The translations under genes and the position numbers were made by a program. From assembly GCF_014145665.1 (NCBI RefSeq), contig NZ_JACHTD010000006.1, forward strand, positions 124,001 through 188,000: a stretch of DNA of 64,000 nucleotides. The letters run 5' to 3'. This document shows, piece after piece, positions 25,194 to 35,298 of the stretch. Every line of letters begins with the position of its first letter. Position 1 is the stretch's first letter. Source of the stretch: Myroides sp. NP-2. GTDB taxonomy: Bacteria; Bacteroidota; Bacteroidia; Flavobacteriales; Flavobacteriaceae. Under the pieces are notes generated by a model that saw only the letters and a list, made by a program, of their open reading frames with translations, was not told where the DNA came from and ran no database searches.

Positions 25194-26249
25194 TTACTTC
25201 TTTAATTTAAACTTTTTGTAGCGGTGAATGGATATATTTTCATCCAACGCTATATTATTTTCAATATAATTATACAACTGTTCAGCCAAGTAAGGGGCGA
25301 GTAAAACACCGCGTGTACCAAGGCCATTTAATACATAAATACGATTAGATTCCAAACTTCTCCCCAACAATGGACGTCTGTCCTTTACCGTTGGACGAAC
25401 ACCAGCTAGGTGTTCGATCACTTCAAAATCCAAGTCTATGAAACTGCGCAGACCATCCAAAAGTTCTGCAGCTCCAGCTGCTGTAGGCACATCAGTTTTA
25501 TCTTCCCAATTATATGTAGCTCCTAATTTATAGTGATCATTACCAATCGGAATTAAAAACACGCCTGCTTTTAGCATAAAATCACAGTTGAGATTCGGAA
25601 TTTTCACAATCATCAATTCGCCTTTTGTACCATCTAAAGGAAGCGTATTGAAAAAAGGATTCTGTAACATACCAAATCCCTCTGCGAACACAATGTTACG
25701 CGCGTGAATCCCTTTATAAGAAACGTCTTCTGCAGTATACACTAGCGCATCATAGTCAAAGCTTTCCTTTTTATAACAACCGATTTGCGACAAATATTGA
25801 CGATAAGCCGGAATTAAATCATCCGTTTCCAAGTAACCTGTTGCGTTTACTTTCCCTAAACCGAATGACAAATCTACTCCATCTATCTTTTTCTTTTCAA
25901 TTTCTGGGGATAAAAAAGCACTTAAATTAGGACGATCAGCTGCTTGAAACCAATTGTTTTGTTCCTCAACTGAAGCCAATCGACGGTACAAATCCATTGG
26001 ATACCAACACTTAATTTGCAATTTGGCTTCCAATGCGGGATAAAAAACATCCGCTAAGGCCAATTGTTCGTTGACTTTCCAAACGTCCGTAAATCGCTTT
26101 AAAACAACGGGATTGTACATTCCTCCAGCCACTAAAGAAGAGGATCGTTCTTCCGCATCAATCACAATAAAGGTTTTACCTTCTTGAGCCAATTTCTCAG
26201 TAAAAGCGATTCCTGCTAATCCTGTTCCAACAACAATATAATCCACCAT
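25194..26249 (-). CDS. FAD-dependent oxidoreductase (DAO family)
   Basis: 351 residues. N-terminal dinucleotide fold VVGTGLAGIAFTEKLA (GxGxxG) followed by FIVIDAEERSSSLVAGGMYNP, and a C-terminal FAD-binding GVRPTVKDRRPLLGR then NGLGTRGVLLAPYLAEQL, the arrangement of the D-amino-acid oxidase/glycine oxidase family. Five bases upstream of the ABC-F gene, so likely co-transcribed with it. Substrate unknown. Confidence 0.85.
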   Translation of the reverse strand: MVDYIVVGTGLAGIAFTEKLAQEGKTFIVIDAEERSSSLVAGGMYNPVVLKRFTDVWKVNEQLALADVFYPALEAKLQIKCWYPMDLYRRLASVEEQNNWFQAADRPNLSAFLSPEIEKKKIDGVDLSFGLGKVNATGYLETDDLIPAYRQYLSQIGCYKKESFDYDALVYTAEDVSYKGIHARNIVFAEGFGMLQNPFFNTLPLDGTKGELMIVKIPNLNCDFMLKAGVFLIPIGNDHYKLGATYNWEDKTDVPTAAGAAELLDGLRSFIDLDFEVIEHLAGVRPTVKDRRPLLGRSLESNRIYVLNGLGTRGVLLAPYLAEQLYNYIENNIALDENISIHRYKKFKLKK

Positions 26250-26264
26250 AGGTTAAATAATAAA

Positions 26265-26295
26265 AAAGCTCTTATCTAATTTAGAGAAGAGCTTT
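26265..26295 (-). terminator. Terminator of the gld operon
   Basis: Stem AAAGCTCTT/AAGAGCTTT; the minus strand continues TTTATTATTTAA. It lies 20 bases after gldN. Confidence 0.75.
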
Positions 26296-26315
26296 ATAAA
26301 TTAGTAATTACAAAA

Positions 26316-27203
26316 TTAGTAATTCCATAAATCATCTTCAAGGTTTCTGATCAATTCTTTGATGCGTTCGCCTTCAAATAATTGACTTAACTCTCCACCT
26401 TTGATATAATCGTTAATACGTGAATCCCCGTACTGATTATCTGCTTTATAAATCGTAGAGCTAAAGCGTCTAGCATTTAACAAATGATCAAAGTTCATTG
26501 GATTCATTGGGTTTTTAGAGTTGAACACTTTCGCTTCAAACAGTGTCGTTCTAGCATTCGGGAAGAAAATCCAGAAAAGCTCAACAGCGTTTTCAACCTC
26601 TGCACCTTTGGTGTACAAATCGACTACTACTGGTGCGATACCTAAAAGGCGGTATTTCAATTGACCTTCATTGCGGTCAAAATACCACATTCCCATGACG
26701 TGATACGATTTTACATCAGATGGACGTAACTCTACACGTTGAATATATTCTTCTGGAATTCTTTCACCAGCATTATAGTATTCAATACCAGCATCTGTAG
26801 TATCAATTTTAACGAAAGATGTTTCAAGTTCCTTTAACGTTCTTTTTCTTTTAAAGTCACTATCATCATATACTTCTGTGATAGCTCCAGACTTAATACC
26901 ATCAATTATAGCTTGGAACATAGATTTTCTTCCATCGCCCACAACCTCTTCGATTGGATAGTAATAAGACTCATTAGCTTTCTCTTCTAGAGAAATGTTT
27001 TCCCATACTTTTATACCAAATAGGATGTCCTTATCTGCTACATACCCGTATGGAATTGGTCCTTCGCTTTGTACGTATATTTCTTGAATACTTTTCATTC
27101 CAATTTCCTCAGCAGACTTGGCGTTTAACAAGTTGCTTTGTGCAAATGATTGCAATGAGAATATCGAAAATGCTACAAATAGTGAAATTTTTTTCCAGTT
27201 CAT
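26316..27203 (-). CDS. gldN: Type IX secretion protein GldN (PorN)
   Basis: 295 residues from the ATG at 27203; a TTG 9 bases earlier is less likely. Signal peptide to SFAQS (about residue 22). The family core is clear: PIPYGYVADKDILFGIKVWE, RELRPSDVKSYHVMGMWYFD-like segment (about 155-180) and FFPNARTTLFEAKVFN. GldN is periplasmic and forms the ring with GldK under the outer membrane. Last gene of gldKLMN, ending at a terminator. Confidence 0.95.
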   Translation of the reverse strand: MNWKKISLFVAFSIFSLQSFAQSNLLNAKSAEEIGMKSIQEIYVQSEGPIPYGYVADKDILFGIKVWENISLEEKANESYYYPIEEVVGDGRKSMFQAIIDGIKSGAITEVYDDSDFKRKRTLKELETSFVKIDTTDAGIEYYNAGERIPEEYIQRVELRPSDVKSYHVMGMWYFDRNEGQLKYRLLGIAPVVVDLYTKGAEVENAVELFWIFFPNARTTLFEAKVFNSKNPMNPMNFDHLLNARRFSSTIYKADNQYGDSRINDYIKGGELSQLFEGERIKELIRNLEDDLWNY

Positions 27204-27239
27204 ATTATTCAAAGTTTTCTTCTTTTATTTATTTCGAAA

Positions 27240-28805
27240 TTACATGATTTCGAATGTACAAGGCGCTGTTTTCTTCAGTGCATAATCACCCGCACCGTCT
27301 AAACGTACCTTGATATCAGAAATAACAACTACATCTCCTAGTCTTGCTTTTGAAATCGCAGCTTTCGCTCTGTCATTCATTCTATTTCCTTGAACAACAA
27401 CTGAAGGTTGTCCAGGAACTTGCAATACAAATCCTGTCACTGTTAGACCTAATTCAAAATCAAAATCTTCTAATTTTGCACCAATTGTAACGATCTCTAA
27501 GTTAGACTTAGGACCTTTCGCAGCGTATTCACCGCGAACTGTACCACGAGGTGCAGGAATATCCTTAATTCTAAATACTTTTTTATCGCTTACCGTTGAT
27601 CCGTCAGGTAGTTTTCCAGATACATTAATTGTAACCTCTCTACCTGCTTGTGGACGCATAGTATACTGTCCAGCTTTTCCTCCTTTTGATAAACCAGGAG
27701 CGTTAGCTACTACTTTATCATCAGAGATACCCGCAAATGAAATTGTCATTGGGTTGGCCACTCCGCGGTAAACTACGTTCATTTTATCAGCAGAGATATT
27801 CGCAGAATTCGGTTTAGGAACAACAACATAGTTTCCTTTGATATCGATTTCAACAGGTTTTCCGTCTTCCATAAATGTAAATTTACCTTTTACATCATGT
27901 TCTCCAACGTTACCTGTACCGAAACTCAACTTCACTTGTCCGTCCTCTAAAGCGTTTGATAAATCCACTTTTTGTCCATTTACCACAACTTCTGTAGGAA
28001 CTGTAGATTTGTCATAACGTCCTAAAACCACTTTTCCTTTGAATTGCTCTCCAGCAAAGAAAGCAGATTTTTCAGGAATCACAATGGCAGCATAGTTACG
28101 CATTGAAGCCGCTTGACTCAACGTGTTTCCTAATAAGCTATTGTAAATATCGTGTTCAAGAATCATGGCGTCATTTTGCATTGCTGATAACTTCGTCAAA
28201 GAAGCAATAGCTGGAAACCCTTGAAAATTGTAATTCAAATACGGTTTTACAATACCTTCTGCATCTTTTACATCTGAAATATCAAAACGCTTTTGTAAAT
28301 CTACAACAATTGGTTGAAACTTAACGTCTTCCCCAACTATTCCTAAAATATCGCTTTTGTATTTTTCAATTGCTCCGATGAATGCTTCCCCTTCTGCAGA
28401 GTATTTATCACCGTTAAACCAAGCTTGATCAATCACATCTCCTTTTTCCATACGCTCTGCTGGTAATTTACCATCAACACGTTGTGCCTCTAAAGGGTCT
28501 GTGATTTGTTTCTTTACACCCGCTACATAGTCGTAAAACTCTTTTGTAACAGCCGCTACTTGCTTCGCTTTTTTATAAGGCTCGCCGAAACGAGTTGGAT
28601 CATCCGCTGATTTAGCTTCAAGACCTCCTAATAAAGCTTCATTATTACCAACCGCCGATTCATTCGCCGATTCAAATTTGTCGTTTACCATACCAAAAGC
28701 TGATAAAACCTCCTTTGACATCTGAAGTGCCATCATCGCGATGAACACAAGATACATAAGGTTAATCATCCTTTGCCTAGGCGTCAATTTTGCTCCTCCT
28801 GCCAT
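27240..28805 (-). CDS. gldM: Type IX secretion/gliding motor protein GldM (PorM)
   Basis: 521 residues, typical length. One N-terminal membrane helix (RQRMINLMYLVFIAMMALQM, residues about 10-29) and a long periplasmic part of helical D1 and beta domains D2-D4. GldM spans the periplasm and with GldL forms the proton-driven motor that powers type IX secretion and gliding. Starts 27 bases after gldL. Confidence 0.97.
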   Translation of the reverse strand: MAGGAKLTPRQRMINLMYLVFIAMMALQMSKEVLSAFGMVNDKFESANESAVGNNEALLGGLEAKSADDPTRFGEPYKKAKQVAAVTKEFYDYVAGVKKQITDPLEAQRVDGKLPAERMEKGDVIDQAWFNGDKYSAEGEAFIGAIEKYKSDILGIVGEDVKFQPIVVDLQKRFDISDVKDAEGIVKPYLNYNFQGFPAIASLTKLSAMQNDAMILEHDIYNSLLGNTLSQAASMRNYAAIVIPEKSAFFAGEQFKGKVVLGRYDKSTVPTEVVVNGQKVDLSNALEDGQVKLSFGTGNVGEHDVKGKFTFMEDGKPVEIDIKGNYVVVPKPNSANISADKMNVVYRGVANPMTISFAGISDDKVVANAPGLSKGGKAGQYTMRPQAGREVTINVSGKLPDGSTVSDKKVFRIKDIPAPRGTVRGEYAAKGPKSNLEIVTIGAKLEDFDFELGLTVTGFVLQVPGQPSVVVQGNRMNDRAKAAISKARLGDVVVISDIKVRLDGAGDYALKKTAPCTFEIM

Positions 28806-28832
28806 TATTTATAACTTTATCTGGATTATAAA

Positions 28833-29501
28833 TTAATTAGCACTGCGGTTTCCCATTGCAGAAAGCATTCCTCCATAAACTGTGTTTAAAGAAGATAAGT
28901 TGCTCGTTAAAGCAGACATTTGCTCTTTTAATTTGATGTTATTTTCAGCAACTTCTTTATTGATCTCAGCATTGCGTGTTGCACTTTCTAATTGAACTTT
29001 ATACATAGAGTTTAAAGATTCTAATTGTGCAGCAGCCAATGACATTTCTTCAGCGTATTTTCTTGTAGAAGCAACTGAGTCTACTGTTGGAGCAATTTCT
29101 TTTGATGCCGCTTCAAAGTTTCTGATACTTCTGTTCAAGCTACTCATTAATTCACCATCAATTTTTGCCTCTTTAAGTAAATCATCTAATTTCTTAGATA
29201 ACATTCCTTGCTCTTCTGTTCCTCCGCCTACAAATCCTACAGCACTACCACCACCTCTAACTTGTGTTGGTTCTCCTCCTTTTAATTCAGGATAAACTTT
29301 AGACCAGTCTAACTCGTCATCAACTGGTTCAAAAGCAGATATCGCAAAAATAAGAGCTTCCACAACCAATCCTAAAGTTAGCATATTATTTCCATTAATT
29401 GGTCCTAACTCCATGTGCGTAATTTTAAATAATGCACCGATAATTACAACTGAAGCCCCCATTCCATAACAGAAGTTCATTACTTTTTTAGGTATTGCCA
29501 T
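28833..29501 (-). CDS. gldL: Type IX secretion/gliding motor protein GldL (PorL)
   Basis: 222 residues. Two membrane helices near the N-terminus (NFCYGMGASVVIIGALFKI and NMLTLGLVVEALIFAISAFEP, containing the membrane-embedded Glu of the second helix), then a long cytoplasmic coiled coil. Partner of GldM in the proton channel of the motor. Confidence 0.97.
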   Translation of the reverse strand: MAIPKKVMNFCYGMGASVVIIGALFKITHMELGPINGNNMLTLGLVVEALIFAISAFEPVDDELDWSKVYPELKGGEPTQVRGGGSAVGFVGGGTEEQGMLSKKLDDLLKEAKIDGELMSSLNRSIRNFEAASKEIAPTVDSVASTRKYAEEMSLAAAQLESLNSMYKVQLESATRNAEINKEVAENNIKLKEQMSALTSNLSSLNTVYGGMLSAMGNRSAN

Positions 29502-29557
29502 AATTTTTTAATTGTTTTAATTGTTTGTCTATAATCTATAATTGTTTTGGTTCAAAA

Positions 29558-30958
29558 TTATCGTGCCATTTTAGCGGCGTTGCTTCTCGACATCGATCCA
29601 GAAACTGATTGTACTAATCTAAATCCGATATAAGATCTAGCTGAGTCAGCGTATTCAGAATCACGGGTTGCAACTTGTAACATATAAGCAGGGTCTCTCC
29701 AAGATCCTCCTCTGATTACTTTTAACGGTGTATCAGATGTTCTGTTTTTTGGTTTTAAGCTTGACATAAAGTCATAAGATGAAGAATCGTAAGGAGAACT
29801 TGTCCATTCTGCCACGTTTCCAGACATATTATATAGATTATATCCATTTGGTGGATAAGCACGTGCTTCTGCTGTATAAGTAGCTCCATCCGCAGCATAA
29901 TCAAAACGACTTGGTTTAAAGTTCGCCATAAAACATCCTTTTTCGTCTGTAGTATAAGGTCCACCCCATGGGTACATAGCTCCTTCTAAACCACCTCTAG
30001 CTGCAAATTCCCATTCGCTTTCCATTGGCAATCTGTACTCGTGTACTTCTGAAGGTAAACGCTTAGAACGCAAAAATGTATTTTTATAAAGCGTTCTCCA
30101 CGCTGCAAATGCACGCGCTTGGTGCCAGTTTACTCCTACCACTGGATACTCTCCAAAAGCTTCATGCCAGAAGTAATCGTTGTGCATTGGCTCGTTGTAC
30201 GAATATTGGAATTCTTTAATCCAACGCGTTGTATCTGGATAAATTAATAAAGTTTCCGTTTTTAGATGTCTGTTGCGTTTCCCGCGAGGATCCGTTCCTT
30301 TGTCCTTCATAGCTCCTTCTAAATCCACATACGTATACTTGAATTTAAGTTTAGATGCATCAAACATACCTAACCCATTGTACGTTTCTGAAGCAGGAAT
30401 ATACAAAGAGTCCATAACTTCTACATAGTACTCATCTGGATAACGATCAGCTGTAGCAGGTAAATTTACTTTTTTGTTTAATCTTCTTCCAGCATACATA
30501 TCATCACTCGTGTCCATGCTGTAGTAGTTTTCATACATGTATCGCTGATACGGCGTCATACGATCTAGATTTTCTTCATTATCTAAAAACGCATATGCAC
30601 CAATACCACCACCATCGGGAGTTAACCCCATATCATCAGCTGCAATAGCTAAACGAGTTCGGATAACCGAATCCTTTACCCACTCAACAAATTTTCTATA
30701 CTGGTTGTTTGTAACTGCCGTCTCGTCCATATAGAACGAACCAACCGTTACCGTTTTTGTTGGAGCATCCTGTGCACCAAGGAAATCTTCGTTTGATTGT
30801 CCCATTGTGAAAGTCCCTCCAGGAACTAAAGACATACCATGAGGCTTCGTCGTTGACCATCTCTTCCCTTCAATTCCTCCTAACAACTCACCTCGATCTC
30901 CAGTACCACAGCTGCATACCAAAGCTAAAACTGCTCCTAACGTAATGATCTTCTTCAT
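29558..30958 (-). CDS. gldK: Type IX secretion/gliding lipoprotein GldK (PorK)
   Basis: 466 residues. Lipoprotein signal with SCG near residue 17, and a formylglycine-generating-enzyme-like fold (MSLVPGGTFTMGQSNEDF, WEFAARGGLEGAMYPWGGPY, YNMSGNVAEWTSSPYD, IRGGSWRDPAYMLQVATRD). GldK forms the outer-membrane-associated ring of the type IX system with GldN. First gene of the operon. No perfect promoter box seen, but the 128-base AT-rich gap upstream is the only place for it. Confidence 0.96.
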   Translation of the reverse strand: MKKIITLGAVLALVCSCGTGDRGELLGGIEGKRWSTTKPHGMSLVPGGTFTMGQSNEDFLGAQDAPTKTVTVGSFYMDETAVTNNQYRKFVEWVKDSVIRTRLAIAADDMGLTPDGGGIGAYAFLDNEENLDRMTPYQRYMYENYYSMDTSDDMYAGRRLNKKVNLPATADRYPDEYYVEVMDSLYIPASETYNGLGMFDASKLKFKYTYVDLEGAMKDKGTDPRGKRNRHLKTETLLIYPDTTRWIKEFQYSYNEPMHNDYFWHEAFGEYPVVGVNWHQARAFAAWRTLYKNTFLRSKRLPSEVHEYRLPMESEWEFAARGGLEGAMYPWGGPYTTDEKGCFMANFKPSRFDYAADGATYTAEARAYPPNGYNLYNMSGNVAEWTSSPYDSSSYDFMSSLKPKNRTSDTPLKVIRGGSWRDPAYMLQVATRDSEYADSARSYIGFRLVQSVSGSMSRSNAAKMAR

Positions 30959-31086
30959 ATATTATTTAGGTTTTCTTATATACTTCTTAAAAATGTAAAC
31001 GTATTCAATTATTTTTAATTTTCAAAAACAAAGCTAAAAAAAATTTAGTTTATATTTAACATATGGAAATGTTAAATTTTTTTAAG

Positions 31087-32235
31087 CTAAACTAAACTCT
31101 TTTTAAATGCTCTCCACCACCGATCAGGCAGTTGTTGAGCAATAGCATTTTCGTAATCCTGATAACTACATGGCAACAATGTTTTCTTTGTTAACTTTTC
31201 GTTAACACCCCCACCAATAGTCACCTCGATCCACCACCTGCCTGAAATATCGCTCTTGTAGAACACTAAATTCTCATAGTCGTCAAACGGCACTATGTAT
31301 TTGATGTAGTTATCTTTACAAGCAAACGGATATTCGTTATAGCGATAATTAACACCCTCTATAAAATACCACATCAGTTGTCCTAATAACAACGTTTCAC
31401 TTACTTGATTATTGTAATTAAACACACCAAAAGTGCTAACCTTGTCACTTAAACCGCTGTAACGCGCCAAAGAACATATTTCTCGTCCATCAAATCCATT
31501 GGGATTATAAGTCTCAAAATTACCAGAATCACTGGACTTTACAGCATTTATATCTATACTTACAATATCTGCATCCCGCAAAACGGGTTCTGCCAGTGCA
31601 ATATTATTAATAATTTCACCAACTCTGTATGCTTCAAAGTATAAACTTTCAATTAAATCGATCTCTTCTTGAGAATTATAGTAGGTTTGGTAGCCTAAAT
31701 TTGAAAAATTGAATAAATTATTCGGTTCTTCTAAAATAATTCGCGACAGAAAACTTTCTGCTGCATGACTTCCATCCTTGGCAACATCTAATTTGTGATC
31801 AATACAAACCAAGTTGACCATCTGTTCCAATTTGTCATAGCCACGGTATAAAGCATAGGTTAAGTCTTGGCTTCCCCCTATTACAATGGGAATCGTGCCA
31901 TTTTTAACTAAATCTGCAATAACCTTTCCCAACAAAAAATATGTATCCTCAACAGATTCTCCAGGTGCTATATCTCCTAAATCCACAATTCGAAGATGCC
32001 AATTCCCAGGAAATAGCGTATAGAATGATTTTCGAACCTTTAGTAAATCAACCGTATCAACCCCAGAGGCTAATCCCCTGTTATCGGTAACTCCTATAAG
32101 CGCAATCTTATATTGATCATACTTATCGAAATCTCCACCGGAGTGAAAATGAACCTTCTTACCCAAGCTCTGGCTGGGCAATCCATCTATATAATTCCTA
32201 AACTCGACACTAACTGGACGTAAAAGTTCTAACAT
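31087..32235 (-). CDS. Ureohydrolase-fold (arginase-like) protein with degenerate metal site
   Basis: 382 residues; overall arginase/formimidoylglutamase pattern, but the metal ligands are altered. Where active enzymes have GGxH, this has GGSQD. DAHxD is replaced by IDHKLD. SxDIDxxDP becomes SIDINAVKSSD. The C-terminal WWIEVTIGG and RWWRAFKKSL segments are typical of a Flavobacteria branch found beside topA and gldKLMN. It may be catalytically inactive or use another metal arrangement. Thirteen bases after topA, so co-transcribed with it. Confidence 0.75.
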   Translation of the reverse strand: MLELLRPVSVEFRNYIDGLPSQSLGKKVHFHSGGDFDKYDQYKIALIGVTDNRGLASGVDTVDLLKVRKSFYTLFPGNWHLRIVDLGDIAPGESVEDTYFLLGKVIADLVKNGTIPIVIGGSQDLTYALYRGYDKLEQMVNLVCIDHKLDVAKDGSHAAESFLSRIILEEPNNLFNFSNLGYQTYYNSQEEIDLIESLYFEAYRVGEIINNIALAEPVLRDADIVSIDINAVKSSDSGNFETYNPNGFDGREICSLARYSGLSDKVSTFGVFNYNNQVSETLLLGQLMWYFIEGVNYRYNEYPFACKDNYIKYIVPFDDYENLVFYKSDISGRWWIEVTIGGGVNEKLTKKTLLPCSYQDYENAIAQQLPDRWWRAFKKSLV

Positions 32236-32248
32236 AACTGCTATTCAA

Positions 32249-34792
32249 TTATTTCTTTGTTGTCGTTTTTTTAGCTGCAGGCTTTTTGGCAGCCGTTTTA
32301 GTTGCAGGCTTTTTTGCCGTGGTTTTCGCTGCTGCTTTTGTCTTTTTAGCAGGCGTTTTTGCCTCGATCATCGCTTTCACTTCTTCTAAAGTCAATGCTT
32401 GTGCATCAACATCTTTAGAAAGCTCAATCTTAACCTTCCCTTTTAAGATAACAGATCTTCCCCATCTTGCCTTTTCAACGCGAATGCCCTCTTCAGTCCA
32501 ATCGTGAATGACCTTATCTTTTTCTTTTTGAATTTTATCTTCAATTAATTCGATTACATCTTGATTCGAAAGATTGTCAAAATCATACTTTTTGTTGACA
32601 TTGATAAAAATACCATTCCACTTCAGATAGGGACCAAATCGTCCCACTCCTTTTTGAACAGGCAAATCTTTATACGTAGCAATTGGTCGATCTGCTTCTT
32701 CCTTCTCTTTAATATATTCTAAAGCCGTTTCAAAAGATACATCTAACGGCTCAACGCCTTTTGGCAGGGAAATAAACGTTTTACCCACGCGTACATAAGG
32801 TCCAAAACGGCCGTTGTTCACTTCAACCTCTTCTCCATTGTACTCTCCTAACAGTTTAGGCAATAAGAAGAGTTTTAGTGCTTCTTCCAAAGAGATGGTA
32901 CCAATATTTTGATCCGGTGCTAAACTTGCAAATTGTTTATTTTCATCCTCTGCGTCACCGATCTGCGCCATAGGTCCAAATTTACCAAGGCGAACCAATA
33001 CAGGTTTACCTGAAGCTGGATCTGTTCCCAAGATTCGCTCGCCTGATTCACGCTCTGCATTTTCCTCTACATCTTTTACAGTGGGGTGAAAGTGATCGTA
33101 AAACTCACGCATCATCTTTGCCCAATCCTCTTCTCCAGCAGCAATCGCATCAAAGTCTTCCTCCACTTTTGCCGTGAAATTATAATCTAAAATAGTTTTG
33201 AAATTCTTTACTAAGAAGTCGTTTACGATAATTCCAATATCCGTAGGAATCATTTTCCCTTTATCTGATCCTGTTTTTTCAACAAGTACCTTTTCGGTAA
33301 CAGTAGCTTGAGCTAGCGTCATCACTTTATAGGGGCGTTCTTTTCCTTCTGTGGTTCCTTTTTCCACATAGTTACGCGCAATAATCGTCGAGATGGTCGG
33401 TGCATAGGTTGAAGGACGCCCGATTCCCAACTCCTCTAACTTCTTTACTAAAGAAGCTTCTGTATAGCGCGCTGCTGGCTTGCTAAAGCGCTGTGTTGCT
33501 ACCATCGAATTAGACAAAAGAGACTCTCCAACTTTCAAGTGTGGTAAAATTCCTTCTACTTCCTCTTCTTCGTCATCGTGTCCTTCTAAATAGACTTTCA
33601 AAAAACCATCGAACAATAGTACTTCTCCTGTGGCAACGAATAAATCACTGTATTTATTTGCGCCAATTTTCACATTTGTACGCTCTAATTTAGCATCACT
33701 CATCTGAGAGGCCAATGTACGCTTCCAGATCAAATCATATAGACGCGCTTGGTCGCGGTCCAAAGGCACTGAGTGCAAAGCCATATTCGTAGGTCGAATG
33801 GCCTCGTGCGCTTCTTGAGCCCCTTTGCTTTTCGTTACATAACTTCTCGATTGTACATAAGCGGAACCATATGATTTTGCAATCTCAGCAGCAGCTGCTT
33901 TGGTAGCTTCTTCGGATAAGTTTACACTATCCGTTCTCATATAGGTAATAAATCCTTCCTCATACAAACGCTGTGCTAACATCATCGTTTGTCCAACGGA
34001 ATAATATAACTTACGCGCCGCTTCCTGTTGCAACGTTGACGTTGTAAACGGTGCCGCTGGCGATTTCTTTGCGGGTTTTGTTTCTAAATCCTTAATCGCG
34101 TAATCCGCTCCTATATTAAGGTTTAAAAAATCTTTTGCCTCTTGCTCACTTGTAAAGTTTTTCGACAAACGCGCTTTGACAACTTTTCCCTCAGCAGTTT
34201 TAAACTCTGCTGTTATAACATAGGAAGATTCTACTTTGAATTCGTTGATTTCTTTTTCTCTTTCTACAATCAGTCGAACAGCCACCGACTGCACACGTCC
34301 TGCAGACAATCCCCCTTTTACTTTCTTCCACAATACAGGAGATAGTTCATATCCTACCAAACGATCTAGAACACGTCTAGCTTGTTGGGCGTTTACTAAA
34401 TTATAATTAATACCTCTTGGGTTTTCAATCGCTTTTAATATTGCTGATTTAGTAATCTCGTGAAAAACAATGCGCTTCGTTTTATTTTGATCTAATTTTA
34501 ATTCTTCCGCCAAATGCCAAGCAATAGCTTCTCCTTCGCGGTCCTCATCGGAAGCTAACCAAACAACTTCTGCTGTTTTAGAAAGGTCCTTTAATTTTTT
34601 TACGACTGCTTTTTTATCACTTGAAACCTCGTACTTGGGTTTAAAATTATCATCTACATCTACTCCTATCTCCTTTGAAGGCAAATCCGCTATATGCCCA
34701 TAACTAGATTCTACTTGATAGTCCTTTCCTAAAAATTTCTCTATTGTTTTTGCCTTAGCAGGCGACTCCACGATCACTAAATTCTTTGCCAT
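32249..34792 (-). CDS. topA: DNA topoisomerase I
   Basis: 847 residues. Toprim domain starts MAKNLVIVESPAKAKTIEKF with the DEDREGEAIAWHL acidic motif. The catalytic region has EGFITYMRTDSVNLSEEA, in which Tyr of YMRTDS is the nucleophile. C-terminal repeated domains (RFGPYVRVG, RFGPYLKWNG) follow in place of zinc fingers, and the last 35 residues are a Lys/Ala/Thr-rich histone-H1-like tail. It relaxes negative supercoils. ATG at 34792. Confidence 0.96.
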   Translation of the reverse strand: MAKNLVIVESPAKAKTIEKFLGKDYQVESSYGHIADLPSKEIGVDVDDNFKPKYEVSSDKKAVVKKLKDLSKTAEVVWLASDEDREGEAIAWHLAEELKLDQNKTKRIVFHEITKSAILKAIENPRGINYNLVNAQQARRVLDRLVGYELSPVLWKKVKGGLSAGRVQSVAVRLIVEREKEINEFKVESSYVITAEFKTAEGKVVKARLSKNFTSEQEAKDFLNLNIGADYAIKDLETKPAKKSPAAPFTTSTLQQEAARKLYYSVGQTMMLAQRLYEEGFITYMRTDSVNLSEEATKAAAAEIAKSYGSAYVQSRSYVTKSKGAQEAHEAIRPTNMALHSVPLDRDQARLYDLIWKRTLASQMSDAKLERTNVKIGANKYSDLFVATGEVLLFDGFLKVYLEGHDDEEEEVEGILPHLKVGESLLSNSMVATQRFSKPAARYTEASLVKKLEELGIGRPSTYAPTISTIIARNYVEKGTTEGKERPYKVMTLAQATVTEKVLVEKTGSDKGKMIPTDIGIIVNDFLVKNFKTILDYNFTAKVEEDFDAIAAGEEDWAKMMREFYDHFHPTVKDVEENAERESGERILGTDPASGKPVLVRLGKFGPMAQIGDAEDENKQFASLAPDQNIGTISLEEALKLFLLPKLLGEYNGEEVEVNNGRFGPYVRVGKTFISLPKGVEPLDVSFETALEYIKEKEEADRPIATYKDLPVQKGVGRFGPYLKWNGIFINVNKKYDFDNLSNQDVIELIEDKIQKEKDKVIHDWTEEGIRVEKARWGRSVILKGKVKIELSKDVDAQALTLEEVKAMIEAKTPAKKTKAAAKTTAKKPATKTAAKKPAAKKTTTKK

Positions 34793-35298
34793 ACTTCATT
34801 ATTTTGTGAAGCAAAAATATGTGTTTTTTCTTAATATTTCCACTTCAACCGATATTATTCACACTTTCTCTTAAAATCCTTCCCGATGATTTAAAAAATA
34901 TATACTTTTTTAACGTTGATTACCAAAAAATCCTCTTTTGTACCTAATCAATGCATGCATACAGAAATTGTTCAAAAGTAAAAAAACAAAAGTAATTTAT
35001 ACCTAATAACCCCGCTAAATTAGCGCATTCCCTCTTTTTACATCCGATTCCACACGAATTACAGTCATACAAGCACCTCTTTTACATCAATCCATTTACA
35101 GGAACCCTTAAAGGATGAACAAGTAATTTTCACTATCTCCCAGCCCTTGACTCCCCTTATCCCTTCCTCTTTATTCTGTTCTAAAACCTTCCTTGTCCAA
35201 TTCTCAAAATACTATTAAATATAAAGCTGTCAACTTGTCAGCAAATAAATTTAAACTATCTTTGTAAACTAAAATAAAACTCCCTTTTAAATAATCAT
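34793..35298. other. Divergent intergenic region topA/miaB
   Basis: 506 bases without a gene. Holds a -7-like TATTTTTG for topA (minus strand, 34812-34819) and a full promoter for miaB (35235-35264). No conserved RNA or repeat recognised in the middle part. Confidence 0.6.
35235..35264 (+). promoter_or_regulatory. Consensus Bacteroidota promoter of miaB
   Basis: TTG at 35235-35237, exactly 19 bases, then TATCTTTG at 35257-35264. Full match to TTG-N19-TAnnTTTG, 34 bases before the miaB ATG. Probably drives the miaB-secG row. Confidence 0.85.

Noticed and set aside
31054-31077. Inverted repeat ATTTAACAT/ATGTTAAAT after the ureohydrolase-like gene as a terminator
   Set aside because: AT-only stem with no direct T run on the minus strand; in such AT-rich DNA it may be chance.
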